A stretch of 23,975 bases of DNA from an uncultured Alphaproteobacteria bacterium (GTDB taxonomy: Bacteria > Pseudomonadota > Alphaproteobacteria > Caulobacterales > Parvularculaceae). Shown here one piece after another: positions 7,503-14,852 of the stretch. The first letter of the stretch is position 1. Every line of letters begins with the position of its first letter. The stretch is from positions 1-23,975 of the forward strand of contig CALKYG010000072.1 of the NCBI GenBank assembly GCA_938003575.1, read 5' to 3'. The position numbers and the translations under genes are program-made. Under the pieces are notes generated by a model. That model was not told the origin of the DNA. It ran no database searches and saw nothing but the letters and a program-made list of their open reading frames with translations.

Positions 7503-7643
7503 GGCTCTGTGAAGGTTGCCTCGGCGCAGTCACTGCAGGCTACGTGCCGTCACTCAAACCTTCGCTAACCGCCTCTCTAAAAATTTAGTATTCTGAGGCT
7601 CGCGTCCGTGATTCCGCCGTCGATCTTGGTTAAGGAGAGTTCG
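7503..7643. other. Divergent control region between the PilZ gene and the Cys-rich ORF/peptidase
   Basis: This stretch has an AT-rich island at about 7577-7596, containing TAGTAT on one strand and TACTAA on the other, with a Shine-Dalgarno at its downstream end. It probably holds outward-facing promoters, but no convincing -35/-10 pair was found. Confidence 0.35.
7632..7637 (+). promoter_or_regulatory. Strong Shine-Dalgarno for a small ORF starting at GTG 7644
   Basis: AAGGAG lies exactly 6 nt before GTG 7644. It is one of the best ribosome sites in the window and is the main reason to consider the small downstream frame real. Confidence 0.5.
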
Positions 7644-7662
7644 GTGTGCGCTCGGTGTGCGC
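7641..7662. repeat. 11-bp tandem duplication
   Basis: TCGGTGTGCGC occurs twice head to tail (7641-7651 and 7652-7662), and a degenerate third unit follows to about 7674. It overlaps the start of the small Cys-rich ORF and encodes its first CxxC. Confidence 0.8.
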
Positions 7663-7805
7663 TCGTTGTGTCGCGAAACATGAACGGTTTATCGCAAGAC
7701 GCGCCATGCAATCGTTGCACGAATTTGAGACAAAGGCCTATCGTATTGGGATGGGACTGCTCGCTGCGCTGTCCTGAAAATGCTCACGAAGGGACCCCGG
7801 AATGA
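7644..7805 (+). CDS. Candidate small cysteine-rich protein (53 residues)
   Basis: I do not recognise a family. The frame begins at GTG 7644 with AAGGAG 6 nt upstream and ends in a TGA overlapping the peptidase ATG by 4 bp (ATGA), the arrangement of translationally coupled genes. The product has six cysteines in three pairs: C2-x2-C5 (CARC), C22-x2-C25 (CNRC) and C39-x3-C43 (CSLRC). Such pairs could bind a metal or form disulfides, but the residues between them match nothing known to me. There is no signal peptide or membrane segment. The same frame is open back to GTG 7608, which lacks a ribosome site. It could equally be an untranslated leader, or a leader ORF that only tunes peptidase translation. 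Part of the Cys content comes from the tandem repeat, which weakens the case. Confidence 0.38.
   Translation: MCARCALVVSRNMNGLSQDAPCNRCTNLRQRPIVLGWDCSLRCPENAHEGTPE
7707..7719. promoter_or_regulatory. Short dyad TGCAA-TCG-TTGCA upstream of the peptidase
   Basis: Perfect 5-bp arms flank a 3-nt centre about 80 nt before the peptidase ATG. Its size suits a homodimeric regulator or a small hairpin. It lies inside the small ORF and may be fortuitous. Confidence 0.25.
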
Positions 7806-9910
7806 ACAAAATCTGCGCGCTCGCCGCATCGGCGGCGATTCTGACCGTGACGGCTACACATGCGAAGGAGCAGAACGACCCCTATCTCTGGCTCGAAGAA
7901 GTCGAAGGGTCGAAGGCGCTCGATTGGGTCCGGGCGCGAAATTCTGAAAGCCTTTCAGTTCTCGAGGCCGACGCCCGTTTCAAGCCGATGTTCGAAGAAG
8001 CGAAGGAGATCCTAAACTCCGCGGCGCGCATACCGGACGGTCAAATCCATAACGGCCACGTCTACAATTTCTGGCAAGACGCGGTTCACGTTCGCGGCGT
8101 CTGGCGACGCGCACCGGTGAAATCATATCGGAAGGGTGATCCCGCCTGGGAGACCGTGATCGACTATGACGAGCTCGCGAGCGATGAAGGCCGGAACTGG
8201 GTCGCCGGTTCTATCAGCTGCCTCGAGCCGGCCTATGTGCGCTGCATGGTCGAATTATCCGACGGCGGAAAGGACGCGGGCCACTGGCGCGAGTTCAACA
8301 TCGAGACAAAATCATTCGTTAGCGGAGGGTTTGAGGTCCCGGAGGCGAAATCCAATATAGACTGGATCGACGCCGATACGCTTCTCATTGGGACGGATAT
8401 GGGCGAGGGGTCGCTGACCGAGTCCGGCTATCCGCGAACCCTGAGTATCTGGCGCCGAGGCGAGCCGCTTGAAGCGGCGCAGCTCTTCTATGAGGGGAGG
8501 AAAGAAGACGTTTCCGTCTTCGCGCAAGTGCACCATGACCGCGACGCCACGCACATTATCGCGCAGCGCGGGATCACGTATCTTGAGCGTGAATTTTACT
8601 ACGCGCCGCGGCCCGGCGACGAGCTCGGCAGGCTGAACGTCCCGGTCGGCGCCGATCTGTTCGGCATTCTTGACGGCCGCGCGATCTTTCTGCTCCGGGA
8701 GCCAATGTCCGGATTCAAGGTCGGATCGATCATCGCCTATGATCTTGCGACCGGCGCCGTCGAATCCGCATTCGATCCCGCACCTAATCAGGCGGTCGAC
8801 GACAACAGCATTAAAATCGGCAAGACTGGGCTGATTATAAAATATCTTGAAGACGTTTCAGGAAGAGCTGCGCGGCTTTCGCGCGACCCAAAGTCAGGGA
8901 AGTGGAAAACGACGCCGATCGATATCCCTGCAAACGGTGTTGTGAAGATAGTGTCGGCCGGCGGGGGCGTCGACGATGCGATTCTTTCCTATGAAAGCCC
9001 GACATCGCCAAACGCCCTCTATTACGTGACCGCCAAAAATAAATCGAAAAAGATCATGCAGGCTGCCGCCTTCTACGATCCGGCGGGCGTCATCGTCGAA
9101 CAGCGGTTTGCGAAATCGAAAGACGGGACGAAAGTCCCTTATTTCATTATGGGTAGGAAGGATGTGATTGACGCCGGAAACGCACCGACAATCCAGTATG
9201 GCTATGGCGGCTTTCTAAACCCGATCCTGCCCGTTTATTACGAAGACCCGTCGCGCCCGCAACACGGCGCTTTGGCCGGAAGACTATGGGTGTCCCGCGG
9301 CGGCGTTCTCGTCCTTTCGAATATTCGCGGTGGCTCAGAATACGGACCGGACTGGCATTCGGCGGCGCTGAAGGAAAATCGCCAGAAATCATTTGATGAC
9401 TTCATAGCGATATCGGAAGATCTAATAAGTTCGGGTGTGACCAGCCCGAAGAAACTCGGCGCCATCGGCCGTTCGAACGGCGGGCTCTTGATGGGCGCGA
9501 TCCTGACGCAGCGGCCCGATCTTTATGCAGCGATTGATTGCGGCGTCCCGCTCTTCGACATGAAGCGCTATAACAAGCTTCTCGCCGGCGCGTCTTGGAT
9601 GGCCGAATACGGCAATCCCGACATCCCGGAAGAATGGGCCTATATCTCGGAATATTCGCCATATCAGAACCTCAGAAGGGGCGTCGATTATCCGAAAGTT
9701 TTCTTCTACACATCCACCAAGGATGATCGTGTGCATCCCGGCCACGCGCGCAAGGCCGTGGCGAGAATGATGGAATACGGCCATGCGCCTTATTACTACG
9801 AGAATATTGAAGGCGGCCATGGCGGGACGGCGAACCAGGACCAACTCGCCCATCGCACCGCGCTCGAGTATGTCTATTTCGCGCGCATGCTGATGGACGG
9901 CGGCGAGTAG
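7802..9910 (+). CDS. Secreted S9A prolyl oligopeptidase-family serine peptidase
   Basis: This 702-residue protein has a signal peptide (residues 1 to about 21, ending THA), so it acts in the periplasm or outside the cell, cleaving short proline-containing peptides if it follows its family. DPYLWLEEVEGSKALDWVRARN opens the mature protein as in prolyl oligopeptidases. A beta-propeller occupies about residues 75-430 and the alpha/beta-hydrolase domain the remainder. The triad is visible: Ser558 in GRSNGGLL, Asp642 in TKDDRVHPGH and His673 in EGGHGG. The GGFL and RGG-SEYG-WH segments near the oxyanion region are present. AAGGGA at 7789-7794 precedes the ATG by 7 nt, and the start overlaps a small Cys-rich frame. 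A strong terminator follows. Length is normal for S9A enzymes. Confidence 0.94.
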   Translation: MNKICALAASAAILTVTATHAKEQNDPYLWLEEVEGSKALDWVRARNSESLSVLEADARFKPMFEEAKEILNSAARIPDGQIHNGHVYNFWQDAVHVRGVWRRAPVKSYRKGDPAWETVIDYDELASDEGRNWVAGSISCLEPAYVRCMVELSDGGKDAGHWREFNIETKSFVSGGFEVPEAKSNIDWIDADTLLIGTDMGEGSLTESGYPRTLSIWRRGEPLEAAQLFYEGRKEDVSVFAQVHHDRDATHIIAQRGITYLEREFYYAPRPGDELGRLNVPVGADLFGILDGRAIFLLREPMSGFKVGSIIAYDLATGAVESAFDPAPNQAVDDNSIKIGKTGLIIKYLEDVSGRAARLSRDPKSGKWKTTPIDIPANGVVKIVSAGGGVDDAILSYESPTSPNALYYVTAKNKSKKIMQAAAFYDPAGVIVEQRFAKSKDGTKVPYFIMGRKDVIDAGNAPTIQYGYGGFLNPILPVYYEDPSRPQHGALAGRLWVSRGGVLVLSNIRGGSEYGPDWHSAALKENRQKSFDDFIAISEDLISSGVTSPKKLGAIGRSNGGLLMGAILTQRPDLYAAIDCGVPLFDMKRYNKLLAGASWMAEYGNPDIPEEWAYISEYSPYQNLRRGVDYPKVFFYTSTKDDRVHPGHARKAVARMMEYGHAPYYYENIEGGHGGTANQDQLAHRTALEYVYFARMLMDGGE

Positions 9911-9934
9911 CCTCGATGCGAAAGTGATGGAAAG

Positions 9935-9964
9935 ACCCCGCAGCCGGGCCGCGGGGTTTTTTTT
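9935..9964 (+). terminator. Rho-independent terminator after the S9 peptidase
   Basis: A 7-bp GC-rich stem (ACCCCGC / GCGGGGT) with a 9-nt loop is followed directly by a T run to 9964. It is the strongest intrinsic terminator in the window. Confidence 0.9.
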
Positions 9965-10015
9965 CGCGTCCTGATCTGTACACTTCCGCAAACAGGAGAA
10001 TGGAGGCCCGAAAAA

Positions 10016-11434
10016 ATGGGGTGGTGGTTCGGAACGAAACTCTGGAAGCGAGTATTTCTGGGGCTGGTTCTGGGCGTTGCGTTCGGTGTCATCCTTTCAC
10101 GGACGATGGACGCGGCCGCCGCAGAGGCCTTGCTGAGCCGAACCAAAATAATTGGTGACGTTTTCATCGCCATGATCCGTCTTGTCATCGTCCCGCTTAT
10201 TTTCTTGACGCTTGTCGCCGGCGTTCTGTCGCTCGGCGATCCAGCGCGCCTCGGCACGATAGGCTTTAAGACGATCGCCCTTTACCTCGTCACCACGCTG
10301 TTTGCGAATTTTATTGGTCTGGCGATGGGGACGATATTTCGACCTGGCGAGGGCGTCGATTTGGGGAACGCCGCGCCACGTGAAGTGTCGACCCAAAGCG
10401 TAGGGTTTCTTGAGCGTTTGGCCCAGATGGCGATGAAGGATCCCTTTGAGAAGTTGTTGTCCGGCGACTCGATGACCCTTGCGTTGTCCGCCATTCTTTT
10501 CGGAGCCGGCATTGCCGCCGCAAGGCTGTCGGTCGAAGCCGGAGAAAGGAAGTCGTTGTCCGGCGTTCTTTTTGTAGCGCTCTTCACCTTAGGCGTCGCC
10601 GGATCGTCAGCCGATATACTGATAATCATATTCGCGTCGCTCGCCTTTGGAGTAGCTGTACTTTTCCTGCGCGATCTCAGCGTCCCGGTCGCTCGCTTCT
10701 TCGCCTACGCATCCGACAGAGTCCTGGTCGTCACGCAATGGGTGATGGAGCTGGCGCCGTTCGGCGTTTTCGCCCTGATCGCATGGGTCGCTGGAACGAG
10801 AGGGCTTGAGACCTTCACTGCAGTCTTTTCGCTGGCGATTGCGGTGTATTTGGGTTGCGCCCTTCAAATGGGCCTTGTCTACGGCGGCATCATAAAGTTT
10901 GGTCTCAAGCTGCCATTTGTCGCTTTCTTCCGCGGCATCCTTGACGCCATGATGGTCGCCTATTCAACGTCCTCATCTTCTGCGACGCTTCCGGTCACCA
11001 TTTCTTGCGTACGGAAGAATCTCGGCGTGTCGAAATCGGTCGCGGGCTCCGTCTTGCCCCTAGGCGCAACGATCAACATGGACGGGACCGCGCTCTATCT
11101 TGGCATTGTCGCGCTATTCACCGCGCAGGCCTTCGGTTACGAGATCGAACCGCAACACTATGCGCTGATTGCGATGACTGCGGCGCTCGTCTCGATCGGC
11201 GCGGCGGGCATCCCCTCAGCCTCGCTCTTTCTCCTCGCGACCGTCCTTCAGGTATTCGGCGTGACGCCGGAACACACCGCGCTCGTCGTCGGCTTCATTT
11301 TTCCGTTCGATCGGGTCCTCGACATGATGCGCACCGTCGTGAACGTCACTGGCGACGCCGCCGTCGCGACAGTCGTCGCCAAATGGGAAGCCGAGCTTGA
11401 CGAGGATGTTTTCCGGTCAAAGCCCGAAATCTAG
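10016..11434 (+). CDS. Dicarboxylate/amino acid:cation symporter (SLC1/DAACS), probably acidic amino acids
   Basis: This 472-residue inner-membrane carrier drives substrate uptake with Na+ or H+. The family fold shows as serial hydrophobic helices, a serine-rich hairpin (YSTSSSSATLPVT, about residues 319-331), the NMDGT motif at residues 354-358 and the TM8 segment LDMMRTVVNVTGD. In TM8, D436 and R439 correspond to the Asp and Arg that bind the amino and side-chain carboxyl groups in archaeal GltPh. C4-dicarboxylate carriers (DctA) differ at these sites, so glutamate/aspartate is the better guess. TGGAGG at 10001-10006 lies 9 nt upstream of the ATG. The gene stands alone behind the previous terminator. 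The tail after TM8 is short and acidic. Confidence 0.93.
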   Translation: MGWWFGTKLWKRVFLGLVLGVAFGVILSRTMDAAAAEALLSRTKIIGDVFIAMIRLVIVPLIFLTLVAGVLSLGDPARLGTIGFKTIALYLVTTLFANFIGLAMGTIFRPGEGVDLGNAAPREVSTQSVGFLERLAQMAMKDPFEKLLSGDSMTLALSAILFGAGIAAARLSVEAGERKSLSGVLFVALFTLGVAGSSADILIIIFASLAFGVAVLFLRDLSVPVARFFAYASDRVLVVTQWVMELAPFGVFALIAWVAGTRGLETFTAVFSLAIAVYLGCALQMGLVYGGIIKFGLKLPFVAFFRGILDAMMVAYSTSSSSATLPVTISCVRKNLGVSKSVAGSVLPLGATINMDGTALYLGIVALFTAQAFGYEIEPQHYALIAMTAALVSIGAAGIPSASLFLLATVLQVFGVTPEHTALVVGFIFPFDRVLDMMRTVVNVTGDAAVATVVAKWEAELDEDVFRSKPEI

Positions 11435-11676
11435 TCTCCCTTGCCTTCGATCTCCCCCCGGACTATAGACCGCGTCGCAAATCCGGAAGTTCGTCTTCCA
11501 GGCTTTGCCGGCACGACCCCCTGAGACAAAAAGGGACGGGGCCGGGGAGCCGCCGCCGACGGGGTGACGCCCTCTCGGCGGCCGCCGCGCTTTGTGTAGA
11601 TGCGGAGCCGGATTGTTGTGTGCAATCAAGGGTATCGACCCCGCGTTAGCGCGGATCGGGCTCCTGAGAGGGATCG
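11435..11676. other. Intergenic region upstream of ffh with small inverted repeats
   Basis: No gene is supported here. Small dyads are visible: GGAAG-TTCGT-CTTCC (11485-11499), GATTG-N7-CAATC (11611-11627) and CCGCG-TTAG-CGCGG (11641-11654), the last just ahead of the ffh ribosome site. The conserved 4.5S/SRP RNA tetraloop motif was sought and not found. Minus-strand open frames here look like GC-rich shadows. Confidence 0.4.
11641..11654 (+). promoter_or_regulatory. Leader hairpin just upstream of ffh
   Basis: CCGCG-TTAG-CGCGG forms a perfect 5-bp hairpin ending about 22 nt before the ffh ATG and some 10 nt before its GAGAGGGA ribosome site. It could affect translation initiation; no known leader family is recognised. 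Confidence 0.3.
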
Positions 11677-13188
11677 ATGTTCGAGAGTCTGAGCGACAGG
11701 CTTGGCGGTATCTTTGAGAAGCTCAGGGGCAGAGGCGCCCTTGAGGAAAAGGATGTCGACGCCGCCTTACGAGAGGTGCGCGTCGCGCTTCTCGAAGCTG
11801 ATGTGGCCCTGCCGGTCGCCAAGGATTTCATCTCGAAGGTGCGCGAACGCGCCGTCGGGGCGGAAGTCCTGAGATCAGTCACTCCCGGCCAGCAGGTCGT
11901 AAAAATCGTCCACGATGCGCTTGTCGAAACGCTTGGCGGCGATGCTGACGACGCCGCCCTCAATCTCGCGATGGCGCCGCCGGCGCCGGTGTTGATGGTC
12001 GGCCTACAGGGCTCGGGCAAAACGACGACGACGGCGAAGATCGCAAACCGCCTCCAGACGCGCGAGAAAAAACGCGTCTTGATGGCTTCGCTGGACACAC
12101 GGCGTCCTGCGGCGATGGAGCAATTGAAGATCCTCGGCGAACAGACCGGGGTCAAGACGCTCCCCATCGTCCCCGGGCAATCGCCGCAGCAGATTGCGAC
12201 ACGCGCGCTGGAGGCGGCGCGTCTTGGCGGATATGACGTTATCATGCTTGATACGGCCGGCCGGCTCTCGATTGATGACGAGCTGATGACGGAAGTCGCT
12301 GAAATTCATCGCATCGCCAAGCCTGTCGAAACGTTGCTCGTCGTCGACGCGCTGACCGGCCAAGATGCAGTGAACACCGCAGGCAAGTTCAAGGCTCGCC
12401 TTCCTGTGACCGGTGTTGTCCTGACGCGCGTCGACGGCGACGCGCGCGGCGGCGCCGCGCTCTCGATGCGCGCGGTCACCGGAAAGCCCGTCAAGTTCAT
12501 TGGCGTTGGCGAGAAAATCGACGCGATTGACGTCTTCGATGCGCGCCGAATGGCGGGACGCATACTCGGCATGGGCGATATCGTTTCGCTCGTCGAGAAA
12601 GCTGCTGAGCAGATTGACGCCCAGAAAGCCGAAAAAGCCGCCAGGAAAATGGCGAAGGGCGAGTTTGACCTCGACGACCTTGCTGAACAGTTCCGCCAGA
12701 TGAGGAAGATGGGCGGCATGGGCGCGATCCTTGGCCTGCTTCCGGGCATGGGAAAGATGAAAAAGGCGCTGGACGCCGCTGGCGGGTTCGACGACCGGGA
12801 AATCAAGCGGCAGGAAGCAATCATTTCTTCGATGACCAAAGAAGAGCGCAGGAAGCCGGTATTGATGAACGCCAAACGCAAAATCCGCGTCGCTTCCGGT
12901 TCCGGCACATCAGTTCAGGAAGTGAACAGGCTCCTGAAATCTCACCGCCAGATGGCGGACATGATGAAAAAACTGGGTAAGGGCGGCATGAAAGACCTTG
13001 CCGCACAAATGACCGGCATGGGCGGGATGCAAGGCGCAGCGCGCAGTGCGCCGGACCTTTCCCTGCTCGGCGACGGAAAAGCGCCATCTGCGGGAGATGT
13101 CGATTTCGACGCCATTGAACGTGCGATTAAAGGTTTGGGACCGGCTCCTCCGGGGACCGGCTTCCCGGGACTTGGAAAGAAAAACTAG
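11677..13188 (+). CDS. ffh: Signal recognition particle protein Ffh (SRP54)
   Basis: Ffh is the GTPase that, with 4.5S RNA, recognises signal sequences on ribosomes and delivers nascent membrane proteins to FtsY and the translocon. The N domain occupies residues about 1-90 ([20 protein letters not shown]). The G domain carries the P-loop GLQGSGKT at 109-116, the SRP insertion region [18 protein letters not shown], and [14 protein letters not shown]. The Met-rich M domain starts at about residue 345 ([20 protein letters not shown]) and runs to a Gly/Pro-rich tail. At 503 residues it is typical for alphaproteobacteria. GAGAGGGA lies just before the ATG. rpsP follows after 31 nt, a widespread pairing. 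The RNA partner gene is not in this window. Confidence 0.98.
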   Translation: MFESLSDRLGGIFEKLRGRGALEEKDVDAALREVRVALLEADVALPVAKDFISKVRERAVGAEVLRSVTPGQQVVKIVHDALVETLGGDADDAALNLAMAPPAPVLMVGLQGSGKTTTTAKIANRLQTREKKRVLMASLDTRRPAAMEQLKILGEQTGVKTLPIVPGQSPQQIATRALEAARLGGYDVIMLDTAGRLSIDDELMTEVAEIHRIAKPVETLLVVDALTGQDAVNTAGKFKARLPVTGVVLTRVDGDARGGAALSMRAVTGKPVKFIGVGEKIDAIDVFDARRMAGRILGMGDIVSLVEKAAEQIDAQKAEKAARKMAKGEFDLDDLAEQFRQMRKMGGMGAILGLLPGMGKMKKALDAAGGFDDREIKRQEAIISSMTKEERRKPVLMNAKRKIRVASGSGTSVQEVNRLLKSHRQMADMMKKLGKGGMKDLAAQMTGMGGMQGAARSAPDLSLLGDGKAPSAGDVDFDAIERAIKGLGPAPPGTGFPGLGKKN

Positions 13189-13205
13189 GACTTCTCACTT
13201 CTCTG

Positions 13206-13211
13206 AAAGGA
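13206..13211 (+). promoter_or_regulatory. Ribosome binding site fixing the rpsP start
   Basis: AAAGGA lies 8 nt before ATG 13220. It excludes the longer open frame beginning at 13046 inside ffh, whose extra N-terminal residues do not belong to S16. Confidence 0.75.
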
Positions 13212-13219
13212 AACACGAT

Positions 13220-13579
13220 ATGTCAGTGAAACTCCGTCTAGCCCGTCGCGGCGCAAAGAAAAGGCCATTCTATCACATTGTCGCCGCCGACTCGCATTCG
13301 GCGCGCGACGGGCGATACATTGAAAAAGTGGGCTCATTCGATCCGCTCCTCGGCAAAACCGATGAAAAGCGCGTGCAGTTTGACATTGATCGCGTCAAGC
13401 ACTGGCTTTCGAAGGGCGCTCAACCGACCGATCGCGTCGCGCGTTTCCTGGCGGCGCACGGTCTTGCAACCTGGAAGCACGGCGATAACCCGAAAAAAGC
13501 GCAGCCAAAGGCCAAATCGCAGGAGCGCGCCAAGGAGCGCGCCGAGAGGGCTGCGGCCGCCGCCGGTGCGCCTGAGTAA
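13220..13579 (+). CDS. rpsP: 30S ribosomal protein S16
   Basis: This 119-residue small-subunit protein begins with the conserved [24 protein letters not shown], followed by [15 protein letters not shown] and the [21 protein letters not shown] helix, all diagnostic of S16. The C-terminal third is a Lys/Ala/Glu-rich extension (about residues 85-119) common in alphaproteobacterial S16. The frame is open upstream to 13046, but the start at 13220 is set by family alignment and the AAAGGA site. It lies 31 nt after ffh and is probably cotranscribed with it. The often-following rimM, trmD and rplS are absent: the next gene is an unrelated lipoprotein after a hairpin. Confidence 0.97.
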   Translation: MSVKLRLARRGAKKRPFYHIVAADSHSARDGRYIEKVGSFDPLLGKTDEKRVQFDIDRVKHWLSKGAQPTDRVARFLAAHGLATWKHGDNPKKAQPKAKSQERAKERAERAAAAAGAPE

Positions 13580-13594
13580 ACAACGGCTCGTTCA

Positions 13595-13631
13595 GAAAGG
13601 GCGTATGGAAATCGTTCCGATGCGCCCTTTC
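13595..13631 (+). terminator. Strong hairpin after rpsP, probable terminator
   Basis: Perfect 9-bp arms GAAAGGGCG (13595-13603) and CGCCCTTTC (13623-13631) enclose an inner GGAA-ATCG-TTCC stem. The position 15 nt after rpsP suits a terminator, although the T tract after it is poor. Confidence 0.6.
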
Positions 13632-13734
13632 GCAGTCCGGGCATAGATCCGCCGCAATTGCGCCGCTGGATTGCTTTCTGCTTCGATTGTACGTTGGGCT
13701 TCGCGTCAACAGGCCGTAAGGCCGGAGGTATGGC

Positions 13735-14625
13735 ATGTCGCTTCGCCATGTTCGGCTCGCAACCACAGCCATGTCGGTGATTCTTTTCGCTGCCGCTTGT
13801 GCTCGTGATGAAAGTTACAAATCTTCGCCTGCCGCTGAGGCGCCGATGGTCGCAGACGCTGCTGTCGGACGCGCTGCGTCCTTCAGTGGTGAGATTGCGC
13901 CGTCGCAGCCTGGCGGCGATGTCGCCAACGCCGGCGTCATGCTCGCCTATTCCTATTCGATGGGGATCAAGGCGCCGAAAGAAACCATCGCACCGCTCGT
14001 CTCAGCGCACGAACGCGCCTGCATCGCCGCCGGAACCAGGATCTGCCAGGTGATGGGATCTTCGGTGAATTCCTATGGCGAAGATCAGGTGTCAGGTTAC
14101 CTCAATCTGCGCGCCGAGCCGAAGTGGCTTGAGACTTTTCGCGGAGGCGTCGCGGCGGATGCGGAAAAGTCCGGCGGCGAACTGACGGCGAACACGGTCT
14201 CCACCGAAGACCTGACGCAATACATCGTCGATGCCTCGGCGCGGCTCGAAGCAAAAAAGACGCTCCGGGAGCGCATCAAGACGCTGCTTGAAACGCGCGA
14301 AGGGTCGCTCAATGATGTCCTGGCCGCGGAACGCGCGCTCGCCGAGGTACAGGGCGAGATCGATTCAATGACAGCCTCACTCGAAGCGGCGAAGGCGCGT
14401 GTCGCCATGTCGGCTTTGTCGATCTCCTATTCCTCAGACCCCGAGACCTCCGTCAGCATGTGGAAGCCTTTGGGCGAGGCGTTCGCCGCCTTTGGCCGCA
14501 CGTCGATGCAATCGCTTGCGGACGCCGTAAACTTCATTGCGCGCACATGGCCTTTCTTCATCCTTGGCCTAATCGTGCTGGGTGTTCTTCGCGCGTGGTG
14601 GGCCGGCCGTCGCAAGAAAGCGTAA
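13735..14625 (+). CDS. DUF4349-domain lipoprotein
   Basis: This 296-residue envelope protein has a lipobox (AAAC, Cys22). An extracytoplasmic domain includes VSTEDLTQYIVDASARLEAK and a predicted coiled coil at about residues 160-225 (AERALAEVQGEIDSMTASLE), then VAMSALSISY, the order typical of DUF4349. A C-terminal transmembrane helix lies at about residues 271-290 (WPFFILGLIVLGVLRAWWAG), followed by basic residues. Lipid anchor and C-terminal helix together would pin both ends to a membrane. The biochemical function of the domain is unknown. GGAGG at 13723-13727 lies 7 nt before ATG 13735. It is a single gene, convergent with the sugar dehydrogenase gene. Confidence 0.9.
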   Translation: MSLRHVRLATTAMSVILFAAACARDESYKSSPAAEAPMVADAAVGRAASFSGEIAPSQPGGDVANAGVMLAYSYSMGIKAPKETIAPLVSAHERACIAAGTRICQVMGSSVNSYGEDQVSGYLNLRAEPKWLETFRGGVAADAEKSGGELTANTVSTEDLTQYIVDASARLEAKKTLRERIKTLLETREGSLNDVLAAERALAEVQGEIDSMTASLEAAKARVAMSALSISYSSDPETSVSMWKPLGEAFAAFGRTSMQSLADAVNFIARTWPFFILGLIVLGVLRAWWAGRRKKA

Positions 14626-14647
14626 ACTTGTTCATGATCGACCGGGC

Positions 14648-14673
14648 GCCGCCGGCGATCAGTCGCCGCCGGC
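14648..14673. terminator. Long GC-rich hairpin between convergent genes
   Basis: Arms of about 11 nt with a single mismatch and a TCAG loop follow the DUF4349 stop by 22 nt. There is no T tract on the plus strand. A role in termination or mRNA end protection is plausible. The rest of 14626-14852 shows nothing else. Confidence 0.4.
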
Positions 14674-14852
14674 TCGGCGCGATTTGCGGCAAACATGGCG
14701 CTTGCGCCGCCGCTCACGGCTATCGCGCGCACTGGCCGCTTTCTGTGCGCAGAGACCGCTGATCGGCGCCTATCGTAAAAAGGCGACCAAAGAACCAAGG
14801 CGCGATTCGTACGTTCTCATCGGCGCGCCGGGATTCCGGAAAGTAATGACAT

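Noticed and set aside
11417..11629. Minus-strand small frames between the symporter and ffh genes
   Set aside because: Arg/Pro/Gly-rich products with no homology I can see and no good ribosome site.
11435..11676. 4.5S (SRP) RNA gene next to ffh
   Set aside because: The conserved SRP RNA tetraloop and asymmetric-loop motif (GGAAGCAGCC-like) is not present here or in other spacers.
14626..14852. Small genes or RNA between the DUF4349 and sugar dehydrogenase genes
   Set aside because: Only Arg-rich shadow frames and a hairpin are visible; no tRNA arms or conserved RNA motif.
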